Shown: in pieces, positions 23,293 to 36,068 of the stretch
Layout of the letters: every line of letters begins with the position of its first letter
Position numbering within the stretch: the stretch's first letter is position 1
Assembly: GCF_004027225.2 (NCBI RefSeq)
Contig: NC_044278.2
Coordinates: 94,976,743 to 95,040,742, forward strand
DNA from: Strigops habroptila
Taxonomy: Eukaryota > Chordata > Aves > Psittaciformes > Psittacidae
Reading direction: 5' to 3'
DNA length: 64,000 nucleotides
Notes under the pieces: model-generated
What the model saw: the letters and a program-made list of their open reading frames with translations, nothing else
Told to the model about the DNA's origin: nothing
The model's database searches: none
Translations under genes and position numbers: made by a program

Positions 23293-26200
23293 TCAGGCAC
23301 ATACACACTCTCACATTCGTTTATTAATTTATTTTTCTATGTTTATATACTTATATACATGAACATAGACCTTAATTTGCAAAAAGTCAATGAATATGTA
23401 TTTGGTAATCAGTGCCAAACTTCTCAAAAATAATGTCTCGTACAATCCTGTTCCATTAATATCCCAGTAATGGATTTTAAAAAAGAACACAATGGGACTA
23501 GCCAGCCATCCCTGCTCTACCATGAAATTGCAGTGTAGATCTAAAGTATAAGAAAGTGAAACTTTAGTCCCTAAGTGTTGTATTAAAGTTCATACCCGCT
23601 CTGGTGAAACCTGATACAAAAACAGACCCCAAACCTTCTTGTCCTACATCTTGCTTAATTTTGCTTAGCATCCTAATTATGAGACAATTTCTACTTCCAG
23701 TTTCACTGGGACTCCTGCTTTGGCCTGAGGTGATAGGTAAAACCTTTAACATGCTTTCTTTTTTAAGACTTTGACAAGCTTTCTATTTTTCACACACATC
23801 AAACCATGTGGAAAAGATTTCAAAAATTTCTACTGACAGCTGTGAAATCAAGAACAGACTTTTGGCCTGATGCTGGTATAGTAAAACAATGTTTCTTGCC
23901 CTGTGGTGTACAGACCAGTGGGATCCATAGATTCTTGTAAGAGACCTTCTAAGACAAGACATCAAATCTGCTGTCAATCATCAGATTAAATGCACTATTG
24001 GGTGGTTCACACCTCCAGAGGAAAGTAGAACGCCGTCATGAAGCATCGTTCCCAAATGTGGGCATGTCGCTTCCCAAAACGCAAATGTCTGTGTTCAGTG
24101 CATGCACTACCAGCATGTGTAACCAAGCAAGGTTCAGCAAGGCTGAACATCAGATTTGAGACATTCTGTGCAAGCTCCACTGGTGAGTGCTGCACACTGC
24201 CTGGGTTCCTGAGCACTTCCATTTGTGTGGGGAAAAGAAAAAGACCTAGCAAAAATTCAAACCCTTCAACACCACACTGAAGAAAGTAAAGGGATTCTAT
24301 TAAATATTTAGGACTTTTACCCTGAAACCACTCTCTCCCATCAAAGGCAATGTTCCCAATTACAACTAATTTATCATTGTGGAAAGCATCAGGAGAATTC
24401 CAATTTTTAAAGCGGAATGAAGCGATGAAAATGTAATACCCAAAAATAAAGATGAAATAAAATTATATTGAAGACTCATGAGAAATTGAAATTGATTTGA
24501 AGGCCAATATAATCTTCCTCCAGTAGAAGACAGTATTATATCTTCTTCCCATACACAAATGTATGAGAAGCAATCAAATTTTATTGTTCCAGAAAAGATG
24601 TGCCGTAAGCGGAGGTGGTAACAGAACACAGTCAGATTGTTCTGCTGCTCTGGGGACTTTTGCTCATACACTGTGGGATTGCCCAGCTGCCTCTCGCAAA
24701 TGTAGAAAAATATAAAATAAGAAGCAAACTGCACTGATGCTATATTTTCAAGATCCAAGCAAGATTTTTAGTAAGAAACAAGCAAAGGATGTTAATAATT
24801 ATCTTCGTTTCTATGGGAGGACACATGTGAAAAAGTAAGTCTGAGCATTGGAAGAAGCGAGTATGAACACCATTAACTATAAGAAGGTCAAACTCATGTG
24901 CATGGAGCTGTGTCTTGGTGTGGCCAGATGCTTTCCTGGCCCAAGCAAGATTAATTAAAACTAGTCAGATTATTCAGACCTCAATATTTCTGTACTGTAC
25001 TGTGGTGTACAATAAACCTGCATGGGATGGGTGTGGAGGCAAAGTCCAAAGTTTGAACCAGGACTGTGAAGCAATCAGCAAGTCACTACCCTAAAGAACA
25101 GGGATTTTTACCTTGTAAAACACACAAGGGTAGAAATTGTAGCAGTGCAAGGTTCAGAGAAATATAAAGAGGTCACATAGGGAGGATGTGCCTTTAGAGC
25201 ATCCCGAGTACATCTGTCTGCCGGCAGGTATAAAACTCCAGTGCAGGACAGTCACCTCAGATAACCTTGGCTGGTGACATGTCCCCCAAGCAGGAGAGCT
25301 GTGAAGAAAGTCCCAGTATATTTTGCAGAAAACCCTCCAGTACATTAAACGTGGTGTCATTTTCTTCCCATAAAATATAGTACATGATAAGGCAGGAATA
25401 ATTTCCCACAGATTTGTGATACAAGAAACCAGCTCCATTTCTTTGACGTTTCCAGTTGTAAGAACTGCTTCACATGGGCTCTCTCCTTGCAGCTGGATTT
25501 TGCTCTGTCCTTACAAAGGTCAGCTCCTCCTTCCACCCTCACACAGGTCTGCTGCCTGCCGAACGCTGCTGCTCCACCAGCCCAGCCTCCCTGGCACTGC
25601 CGGCTGGTGCAGGTTTCCTGTGCAAACACCATGCAAAGGGACAGATATTAGGTCAGTGCTAGTGTCAGTCAAGACAACTCTTGAGCCTCCCTCTTGCAGG
25701 ATGACTCACAGAGCAGATGGAGACTGCGGATGGGTAGCTTTAGTGATACTTCCTTTGCAGAGCCCTTGTCTAAATCAGCCCATAAGAGGCAAAACAGCCC
25801 TTCGCTCTGATGGTTGGAGAAACCAGCTGTGGGAATCACTGAGCTTCAGACACGTGCAAGTTAGAGGAAGAAATCTGGGCATGTCCCTCTTTATTCTTCA
25901 CATAATTAGCAGAAGGAGATGGTCATTTCCCAGCACTGGCTTATTCCACCCTAACACAGGGGATATATGATTTTCCACAACTGATCTTAATGGCAACTCA
26001 GGGTGATTAGCTCAGTTCTTTTTTCTATCTTCTAGATACCTACACTTGGGCAAGACAAATCCCACCTTAAATCTCTCAGTTCTCTCTCATGAATACCACA
26101 GGGACACAGCACTAGAAGAGATCTGAGAAATGATGCTGTTCTGTTGCTAACAACAACATCATCATATGTCCATGTACTGATCAGAGGCACCTGAAAAGCA

Positions 26201-28058
26201 GTTAGACTACTATAGGAAACCATTTCTTTGACACTCCTTTTCCAAGCTACGGTGCTTTGATGGCAAGAAACAATTTTCCAGTTCCACTCTACATGTAGTT
26301 GTGGATGCTTTGTTCATGCATTGACTCTTCTGTGCTTTGCACAGTTGTTTTTCTCCATGTGGAGGTTATCTGCCAGATATATTATTGAAGGGAAATATTT
26401 TTAGTTTAGTTTTTGCTAGGTCACATGTCACATACTCTTGGAATAGTGTCTCCTCATCAACCTGGTTGTTCTTCTCTGCATCCATTTGATGCTGAGTGCA
26501 TCCTCCTGGACATGCATGTTCACGATAGTACATACTGTTTCAGCTCAAGTGAAATAAAAATCAACAATGGCACATTTTCCTGCCTTTACTGAGATGAAGG
26601 ATAAATTACTGGACCGATACATCTCCAAACGACACTGGATTTTTTCATGGTTACATGGTGTTCCCAGGGCTCATATTTGCCCTGTGGCTAACTCATATGC
26701 TTCTATCCACTCCCTCTTTTGTTTTTTCCACTAGAGAGGGTCATGCATCTGCGCTTTGTTGTGAGCCTTTATGGCAGTGCCTGTGCTGATGAGGCACTGG
26801 ACCAGCTTGCACCCATGCTGTCGTGTAGAAGTGCTCTGGAGAGAACTGGCTGGAGCCCTCCAAAATGGAGTTGAGAGTGAAATAAGAGGCTTGCAGAGAA
26901 GCATATAATCAGCTTCTGGGCTTGGCCTGGCTCTCTTTTATGTAGCAATGTGGAGATACTCAAAGAGTATGTGGTCTTATGTTTTGCACTACTAAAGTTG
27001 CTCCTGATTTCCGTTTCCCACAGGATTTTTGACATGGTGTAGTTCTTTTTAAATTCTCTATAGTGTGCCCACTTTTTGTGATAGGATTGTCAATAATAAG
27101 GTAAAAAGGGGTGAGTTTCAGGTCTGATTCTGACAGACCCACAGTACAAAGTTCCTTCCAGCTTCCAACTCCTTCCTCCAGCACTACTTGCTGTGACCTT
27201 TCTTTAGAGAAGGATAAATGACTGTTATTTTTTTATTTGCTCCATCTACCTACATCTCTTTTTCTTCTTCTTAAGTAGCAGTACTGACTAAGAGCTGGTC
27301 AGTAAGTGCTCCTCAGCTTCAGGGAGCTACTGGAACTTTTTGCTTGCAAGTGACATTGAAGAATGTGGATGTCATCACACCAACTGAAGGAGCTTGAAAT
27401 GGGTTCAAGCAGGAATAGGTCTATAAACTAGTTGTCAAGGTCCAGATTTCTGGGAAGACCAGCATGATCAGCACAGTTGAGGTGGAACTTCCCCAGCTGC
27501 TGCATGAGCATGCACACAAGGGAAACAACGTGAATAGAGAGAAACAGGAGATAATGGAAGAAAATAGAACATGCAAGGCAGGAAAAAACAGTGGTGAGAA
27601 GGAAAGAAAACAGAAACGGAAACTTTTTAGAGGGATAACTTATCATAGCATGAGCCAGCTTGTGACATCAGGCATGGACTTTTCCCATGGGACAGCACTC
27701 TTTGGCTTTCCACATTTCTGTCAGATGAGAAATTGGTGTCAGAAGCTCAGCGAATGACCTGTCCCAGGAGAGGAAGTGTGAGGAGTTGGCCAGGCAGACC
27801 CTGGTTCCTCGCTGCTACTGCTGGGAGCATGGGAGATCCAAGGGTCAGGACCTGGCCTTGATGAGGAGGATCAGGGAAAGGTGGTGTTAATAAAATTATT
27901 ACCTTGGTGAATAAGATCTTTGTACCTCAATGGGTGCTGAAAGATGTTCCCCAGTTCTAGGGGTATGGTTATAATTGTGTTCTGGTGTTAACTTCTGGCA
28001 TCAGTTAAACTTACCACTTCTCCAGCCACAGAAAATTGGAGTTGAGGCACAGACCCAA

Positions 28059-28203
28059 GGAAAGGGAGAGGGGAGCAAAGGGGAAGAAAATATACACTGG
28101 AAATGAGAACTAGAAAAAAAAGGAGAAATAGTGGGCAATGCAGAAAAGTATGAGCAAAAGAAAAGAAAGGGACAGAAGAGAGAGGGAAAGAGAGACAGAA
28201 AAT
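28059..28203. repeat. polypurine (GA-rich) tract
   Basis: About 145 bp in which the plus strand is dominated by A and G (runs such as 'aaaagaaaagaaagggacag' and 'agagagagggaaagagagac'), interrupted near 28,092-28,130. This is a low-complexity, strand-asymmetric tract. It explains the poorly coding open frame on the opposite strand. Confidence 0.75.
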
Positions 28204-31200
28204 CTTATTGCCGAAGTTCAGGAAGAAAAGCCATTCAGGGGCAGAGAGGAAAGACACATGCTGCAGTTAGAGAAACTGTATAGAAAAGCTTAGTATACAT
28301 CACCCTCACTATGACTGCTACCTAAACCCAATGCAACTTAGCACTTACCTGATGCATTTTAGAAAAGTAGGGAGCGCAAAGGAGTCTGAGTCACTAGTCT
28401 AAAAGGGTTTGCTCGTATAGTAGCAAAGAAGAAGAGAGGTTAAGCATGCGCACACAATTCATGTTGTACCACTTGGTCTCAGAGACCCTGGGCTGTTCTC
28501 TGTGCTGGTATAAATGTATAGCCAGTGAGATCTGGGGAAGGTTTGGGTTGAGATACTGATTACAGTGGAGATGTCTAAAATAAAGACAGATGAAGCCGCC
28601 CTGGTGTGCTGGCAGCCTATTTTGGACTATCCCCATTGCTATTTGCACTGAGCAAACTCTGCCACTTCTCCATTGTGTGATGTTGAGCCACTGACTTAAA
28701 CTTGTAGCATTTCAATTCCACACGAATAAAATTTAACAATTACTATGAACAACTGCATTACTTAAAACAGCAGCTATAACAGTAATATCCCTATTCTTAA
28801 TCTGCAAGTGCATTGAGCAGGCTTTTGTCAGAATTTGGAGGATTTCAGCTGGAAGGAGGGACTTATGAGTATGAATAATTTTGCCTTGTCACACCAATGT
28901 ATAAACTCAGTGTAGCTCCACAGAGGTCAATGAATTCTTCAGATTTCTACAGGTGGAGCTGAATACAAAATGTGAGCAGCCTTGCAGATTTGTGAATAAA
29001 AACAAAGTAAATCCTGCTGAAGGACTTTTAGAAATTTAACTAGACTTCATACTAACAACCACTGCATGTAGTCTGGTGTTTCTAAATATGATTTTTTCAA
29101 TAAAGCAATGCAAGTTTTTAAAATGCAGCTATCACACAGCAGCAGAGCGGGTGAGCTCAAACAAGTAAATCCCTAGGTAGAGATGACATCACCAAGGTCT
29201 CTAAAAGATAAACTTTCACCTTTCTGAGCTAATAAAAAAGAAGCCTATCTTCTTGCTAAAAATACACCATACCAGCAAATTACATACACTTAAAGTACAC
29301 ATTAAAATGCAGAGAGAGCCCTCTGGGATTTGAGGACAAATATGGTCCTGTGCCAGAGCTGACTGATTTAAGACTGTTAAAGTGATGCTCTTAAACAATT
29401 AAAAAATATCCGCCAGTCTCTTTTGTCTCCCACTATGTTAGAACAATTCCATGGTGATGGGATGATGCTGATGCACAGTGACATATGAGAGTGGAGGTCT
29501 GTGCTCTTATGTTTCCAGTCTCCAGCACTCCAGAGGAAGGACAAGGAAAGTGGTGGTTGCCGTCAATCAGAGTCCTTGAACAGCACAAGGCTTGGAAATG
29601 TTAATATACCCAGAAAGATAAAAATAACTGGAATTCACAGAAAGGACTGAAAAATCATGTCACGTTTCGAGAAGGAAGGTCTTTCAGGATGACTATCAAG
29701 GATGAGTATCACAGTCTCCAGGGACAGAGCATCAGCATGTGTCAGCTTGGATTGATCAGCTCTTTTTTTCAGAAAATTATCCTAGGTAAGTTCTCAGTGA
29801 ACAAAGGCTGTCCAGGTATATCCTGTAAAAATGGTCCTGCACAGCAGCAGGAAGGTGGGATGGGGTGATATTATCCAGCAAAAGAACTCAGAGCTGACCC
29901 TGGCAGTCTAATCCATGGCTGCTAGGTGCCATGGTGTTTGGACCCAGCATATCTAGGTGAGGGTGCTGCAGGGATCCTGGAGAGCCTGGGTTTACCTGTT
30001 GCCTGCTTTCATTTCTAAAAAGATAAACTCCCTGAAGGCTGTAAGGCTGGAGACCTTGCTGGTCTGTTTTGGGCACAGCACCCACCAGCTAAGGGATGGG
30101 AGATTTTTTTCTTCAGGATTCTAAGGAACTCTGTCCAGTTGTGTATGGCCTTAGCCTTGCCTTACATGGAAATTGAGCAAAATCAGTCCTTCTGAATGTC
30201 TGCCAGACGCATGAATAACATGACCTCCTACTTACATGACAACCCCCTAGCCTGACGTGGCTTGCTTTTGCTTCTTAGATAGATGGAAATTAATTCTCTG
30301 TGCCCTGTCCCTAGACTTTCAGGTTTGCAGCAGAGGTGAAGTGCAGAGTCCACAGGACTCTGCCCACAAGAAGCAGCACATATCTCCAGAGCTCCCCACT
30401 GATGGCAGAAGGAGAAACCCTTCTGCTAGCTTGGAAATTCCCAGCAAGCTGGGATGTGTCCATGGCTGAGGTCCCCTCGGTTGTCTTTTGGGGGCTGTTC
30501 ATTGCTATCTCAGGGCTCTCAAAACAACAGCAGCAGAACTGGACTGAAAGTGGGGGTCAGGCACAAGGGAAAGAGGCCACACAGGCCAGTGAGACCCAGT
30601 TGTAAGGGTTGTTGCACTAAATAGTAACCAGTTGTAAGGGTTATGGTGTTACTGCCTGTGACCTTGCCTGTAGAGGAAATTAGGGTTAGCTGCATCAGCC
30701 ATTGCCAGGAGGAGCCAGAGTGGGAGCTGCTGACATGTTTCTGGAGGGGGAAGACACTTTTTTCAACTTAATAATGATGGATTTTTAATAGGCCAAAAGC
30801 TGGGAAAACATCCAGGTACATAAAGTATCTTCATCAGAAAACTAAGTGAATGAGAGGAGAAACGCATTGTTGCTGTCCCTTTTGGGGTCATTTTGTTCTG
30901 GTGCTTTTAGCCGTATGCATAGAAACCCTTCAAGGAAGATATACAGCTTAAATCATACAAGGCAATGAATTATTGGTTATTACAAACAACTCCTGCTACC
31001 CACAGACTACAGCCCTGGAGGAGGGAGGAGCAATAGCAGCATGTTAGGAAATGGAGCTGAAGGAAAAATCCTCAGCTCTTCATAGGTCACTCCTGCTGTT
31101 AGCCTGCTCACAGTCTAAGGGTTTTGAAGATACTTATGGGTGCTGCCCCACTGGAACCTCTTGTAAAAGATGATCCAGAGTCTGAGCCCTGAGAAGAGGG

Positions 31201-34200
31201 ATGAGAGGCATCCGAGTGCCTACTGCAGCTGGTAACTACATCCCAGGATCTTCCAGAGCTGCCCTAAGCAAAAAGACCCAGGAGATTTATTGATGGGATC
31301 TCCCAGGAGCCCCTTTGAGGATAGTGTTTTTCTGCCCTGACTGTAACACCAGCACTTTTGTTTTCTCCCCAGGAGTCTCAACCCACTAAGTGTTTGTTGT
31401 CATGTGTATTTTTACCCTGCTTCACTATAAAAACAAAGTTAAATGGCCATATAATCAGCCTGTCATTTCCATGCACTAACTTATAAATGCACAAGCCAGT
31501 TTTGACCACATTTGGCAATGGAAGCTGAAGGTTTTAAGAAATAGGTCTTTCTATTAAAAGGCATGTATGTTTTAAAATGGTATTGGAGAGATGAGAGACA
31601 CCCAGATTCACTGCCCCACAGACAAAAGTCTTCAGCAGAAGCTGAGCAGTCACTTGTCCTGCAAGCTGGATTGTCAACATGCTGATATATTAAGGGACAC
31701 AGAAGGGCGTGGGGTTTTTGCACCAGGAACAGGAGCAGGGTACAGGAATCTGTACCATGTACCATCAGATGTCATGTGAAAAACAGAAATTCAGTGTTTG
31801 TTCCTATTATAAAACATCTTGTTTTCCCACAGTACAAGGAAGAGTGATTTCCTGGTAAAGAACTAATGGGTGAAAAGTCAGGATGTGTTCCTGCTTATCT
31901 GGGGATGCCACCAGCTTTCACAGATGGAAGAAGCCTGGAAGGGTTTCTATACCCACACACCCAGAGGTAGTGTGGTAAGGTCTCAAATCCTCCCCTTGCT
32001 CTCCAGCATATACACACACATACCTGTTCATACATGCACACACCGAAATAAGGTCTCCTGAGTGGCAGTGCAAAATGTTTTTTTCATTTGAGGTGCCTGG
32101 TTGGAGTCAGACACATCTTCATATGCCTCATATGCACGTCTCTGCATGTTCCAGTTTACAGAGTCCTGCTTATCTACCAAGGCCCAAACCTCAAGAATTC
32201 AAGAGAATAATTTGTCTGTGATTTAAAAAAAGAAGTCATTGGTAAGATCTTAAAAGGAGAATACCTTGGTTCTTAGAAATGTTTTTATATTAGCCTCATA
32301 GCTATTTCTCTCCTTTCTTTTGCCACATCTGTGTACACACATATACATGCCCTGGAAGTATGTGTGATGGAAATTTCCAAATTCGATTTATAAAGCAGGC
32401 TTAAGAAGCACTAACCTCCTAAGGAAACATCTCAGGTTTGTTACAAAAAATCAAACCAGGCATCAGCAATAACTAGTTGTCCAAATGTGCTCAGCAAAGC
32501 TTTTGCTATAGGTACTTACACTCAGCTAAGTTCTCTACCTATTACTTGGTGATTCACTTGATCATTCACTTGAAAAATTGCTATATGCTAAGGAACTCAC
32601 AGCTCCAGATCATACCACACCTGACAGATGGACACCTGAGTTGAAAAGCTGCTGCAAACCTTGCTTATAGATTGGGGGTTTATAGGTGCTGAGTGAACTC
32701 ATAAATGTCAATACACAAGCGCACGCTACCTCCTTACACCAGGAAAGTACATTGCCAGAGCACAGCACAGCAAGCCACACCATGGGCACAATTCAGGCAT
32801 TCCAGCTGCAGCCAGCCATTTCCCTGGGCACTTATGACTCACAGGGGCTGAGCTAAGGGAAGCCTGAGAAGCCTAGGAAAAAGCTGTTGGGAAAAGGTTT
32901 TCTCACAAGCATTTATTTCCCTTCTTATTGCACAGCCACCTCCAAACTACCACATGTAGGGCAGGCATGGAATAAGCCCAGTCTGCTGAAGACATTCCTA
33001 AACAAGCCTGAAGGTGCTCACCTGCTGGTCATGGAGCTGTTGTGTGGCATTGCCAGATCTCAGGGTGCAGGCAACCCCCTTTCTCAACAGGTCCACACGC
33101 TCTCAGTGCTCTCCTACTCTCACGTGCAGCTTGGTTAGGATGCAGATCATTAACACAACCAGGAGAGGGTGTCTCCAGGTCAATGGGAGGTCTAAATTTC
33201 CAACAGTGGTGATTCAAGGCTCAATTTAGTCACTCACACCTAGGGCTCTAGTGCCACTTAGAGGTCCTTCAACATTGTTATGGGGCTAATAAACATGACA
33301 ATGAGTCTTGGGACACCCAAGAGCATCCCAAATGGCACCAGGCATGATGGATGCTAACACACACTCCCTTCTCACAATTAATCAGCTCAGTGACTCATTA
33401 AGCTCCTCTGGGTGACATGGAAGTAGGTTTCAGGTTTCCAAACATCCCTAAGGCTTCATTTGTGATGTCATTTTAAATGGTGCAGGATATCCTGCCTGAC
33501 TCACCAGGGCATGGGTCTACTGTAATTACTGTGTCATATCTGCCAGCTTGAGAAGGTGTCATGGCACCACAGGGCACCTCAGGTGGCACCAGGTGACCCC
33601 TGCACATGGCTGGAGCTGGTAGCATAGACACCCAGGTGGAGGAATCTAAGCTGGACCTGGACCCCACCCCAGATACTTAAATCACATAGAAATTTGCAAC
33701 TGCAACTTCTGCCTCTGAGTTTTCATTGCAGTTTAATCGGTATCAGCAGGGCCTCAAATCAGCCCAAAAGACACTCAGGCAAGTACTTTTTACTTGCCTC
33801 CTTCCCAAATTGAAATCCACCAAATCAGGTTGGTAAATTGTGCTATTATGTCCTAAGATAGAGACTGAACAGAGGGTTTTGGCATTTGACCATCCAAGAT
33901 CCTTCCCTGGTCATTTGACATGATGAGCACGTAATAGCAATACAGTCACACTTTGTAGTTCAGTCACTGTAACAAAACATCTGGACAGGTAATCGCTGTA
34001 ACATTGATGAGGACAACCCACCGTGCTCTGTCTGTACAAAGCTTCTACTGCTTTTACCTGTACTTTATTCCAGGTAACCAAAGAAACAAATCTAAAATAA
34101 ATTTAGCCACTCTTAGTCCTGTCTTTTTCCCATTAGCTTTGCAGTATCTGTTATTAATATGCATAATATTGGCTGTACAGTAACATCAGGTTTTATGCTC

Positions 34201-34698
34201 CTATAATCCTTAGGCTTTGTGCTGAAATTTTGGTCCCAGTACTTCGTGCTGATTGCCTTGCTCCACAATTACTGCCCAACAGCAGGGATTAGTCAGTATT
34301 TCAGCACAGTCAGAATCTGGTGGGAAATCTTTATGTGTACCTGTTTTTGGTAAAATATCTTTCCTCCGGTGACTTTCTGTATGGCTGAGTTATGATTCTG
34401 ACAAGATCACATAGCAAATCCATTCCTGTCTTTTTTGGGGTGCTTGTAAGGACTTACAAGCCCCTGGGATCATGTGCTGGGACAGGCCACAGTGCCCATG
34501 CAAAGCTCTCTAATGATGTCTTTAGTATGGGGTATGACAAAAATATACATGGGAAAAAAGTACCACTGTCTGGCCTGCAAAAGACGGACAATCTTGCATT
34601 TAATTGCTCCCATTACCATGCCTAAAAGTCCTTCAAAGACAGAAAAGATGGGCCAAAGTATTGCTGTAGGGTTTTGAAGCAGTGGGTTAATAGGATGA

Positions 34699-34965
34699 AG
34701 GGAAATGGTTTTAAAATAAAAGAGAGGAGATTCAGGCTGGACATGAGAAAGAATTTTTTTACAATGAGGGTGGTGAAACACTGGCACAGGTTGCCCAGAG
34801 AGGAGGTGGATGCACCATCGCTGGAGACATTCAAAGCCAGGCTGGATGTGTTTCTGGGCAACCTGATCTAGTTGAAGATGTTCCTGCTTGTTGCAGGGGA
34901 TTGGACTGGATGGCCTTTGCAGGTCCCTTCCAACCCAAACTATTCGTGATTCTATGATTCTATTA
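34699..34965 (+). mobile_element. CR1 LINE, truncated 3' end
   Basis: A plus-strand CR1 3' fragment. The ORF2 C-terminus is open from about 34,674 to the stop at 34,871 and shows KGNGFKIKERRFRLDMRKNF, then VKHWHRLPREEVDAPSLE and FKARLD, the best-preserved copy in the window. It is followed by a 3' UTR with 'ggattggactggatggcctt', 'cccttccaacccaaac', and a terminal run of ATTCTATG-type units at about 34,944-34,965. The clean reading of the last 60 codons suggests it is younger than the other two main CR1 copies. It is 5'-truncated and inactive. Confidence 0.93.
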
Positions 34966-35643
34966 GAGCATCTTTTCCCTCAGAGAAGTAAAAAAATAAC
35001 TAACAGTATATAAAGACGTTGAAGCGTAGTCTGGGTTTGGATGAGACAATTTTGAGAAAGACTCGATCCTGCCACCTGAACATAGACCCATGTTACCCAC
35101 CAAGAGGTGGAAGTGGCTGGATGGCCATTGCAGCTGGGATGGACAAGATGACAGCCTACACTTGGCTTTTCTTTGTCAAAGGTGGAGCTGCTTTAAAAAA
35201 AACCATACAGCCCAAAGGAAGCAGCAGTAGCTTGCTGCCTTTTCTCCCTGTACAGCACGAAGGATGTGGTTTTCCCTTTTCATGTGGTACTTGCCACAGT
35301 TGTCTTTTCTGCTCCCTCAGTTGGAGGATGCCAAACATCCTTCTGTGAGGGTGCAACTGGAGGTCACATGGAAATTTCAGTTCACAGAGGGTGTATCTCC
35401 ATGGCTGATTAGTAATGTTTCCCAGATGGTGCCTTCATTATTTGCTATCTAAAAATGGGACTAACTCCTGCTACGCTTTGAGGTCCAGTCCAACCAGCTT
35501 TTGGTTTTGGTTTTGGGCTTTTTTTTATTCCTTTGGCCCTGTCTTGTTGGTGTCCTCTGTTTTTAAAAGCTTCTTTCCCTATTTAAGAAACATCTTAGAT
35601 TAAGACATTGTCAGATCATTTGAATGGCTAGAACAGAAAAAAA

Positions 35644-36068
35644 CCCCACAGGGCTTCTTCCTCTCCTTCTTTAATGGCTGCATCCTCCCTTCTTCTCACA
35701 TATTTATAATTTTTTTCACCCTCCTAATTTCTCATTTCTCTGTTTTTTCCTCTTGTACATTCTCTAATGGCAACTGTATCTTCTCCCAGAGTTTCAGATA
35801 CTGTTTCTCCAGCTGAGCCTCAAACCCAGTTCAACTTCTTCTTTTCAGCTTTGAATTTAATTCCTTTGACATTTGTTTTTGTGTGTCTATCCATCATCCC
35901 AATACAAGTTCTTTAAGATGAACCCCAGATCTTTTCCCCTTGGACTTTTCTGCATCATCTGTCACTGCAGGCAACTCCATTTTCTCCCCTCTGTCTTGCA
36001 ATCTGGACTCTTCTTTCCTTCAATCACACTGAATCTTGTCTCATGAATCTTGTAGTTTCTTTTTTTAA
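35644..36068. repeat. pyrimidine-rich (CT) low-complexity stretch
   Basis: Over about 425 bp the plus strand is strongly enriched in C and T (for example 'cttcctctccttctttaatg', 'cctcccttcttctcacatat', 'tttctctgttttttcctctt'). It is not a clean tandem repeat. Boundaries are approximate. Confidence 0.5.

Larger units (their letters stand above)
21309..34698. other. gene-poor spacer, 13 kb
   Basis: No exon, RNA gene or long dispersed repeat is recognised. It contains small simple repeats, listed separately where distinct, and a 15-bp direct repeat, CCAGTTGTAAGGGTT, at 30,596-30,610 and 30,628-30,642. A short CA-rich patch lies at about 32,008-32,045. The longest frame, about 184 codons at 25,416-25,970 plus, has low-complexity Ser/Leu/Pro/Arg content, no domain and overlapping open frames on both strands, so I treat it as chance. 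Confidence 0.45.

Noticed and set aside
25416..25970. 184-codon plus-strand open frame, the longest apart from the receptor
   Set aside because: No domain, signal peptide or membrane segment; Ser/Arg/Pro-rich chance composition; other frames are open on both strands over the same GC-richer DNA.
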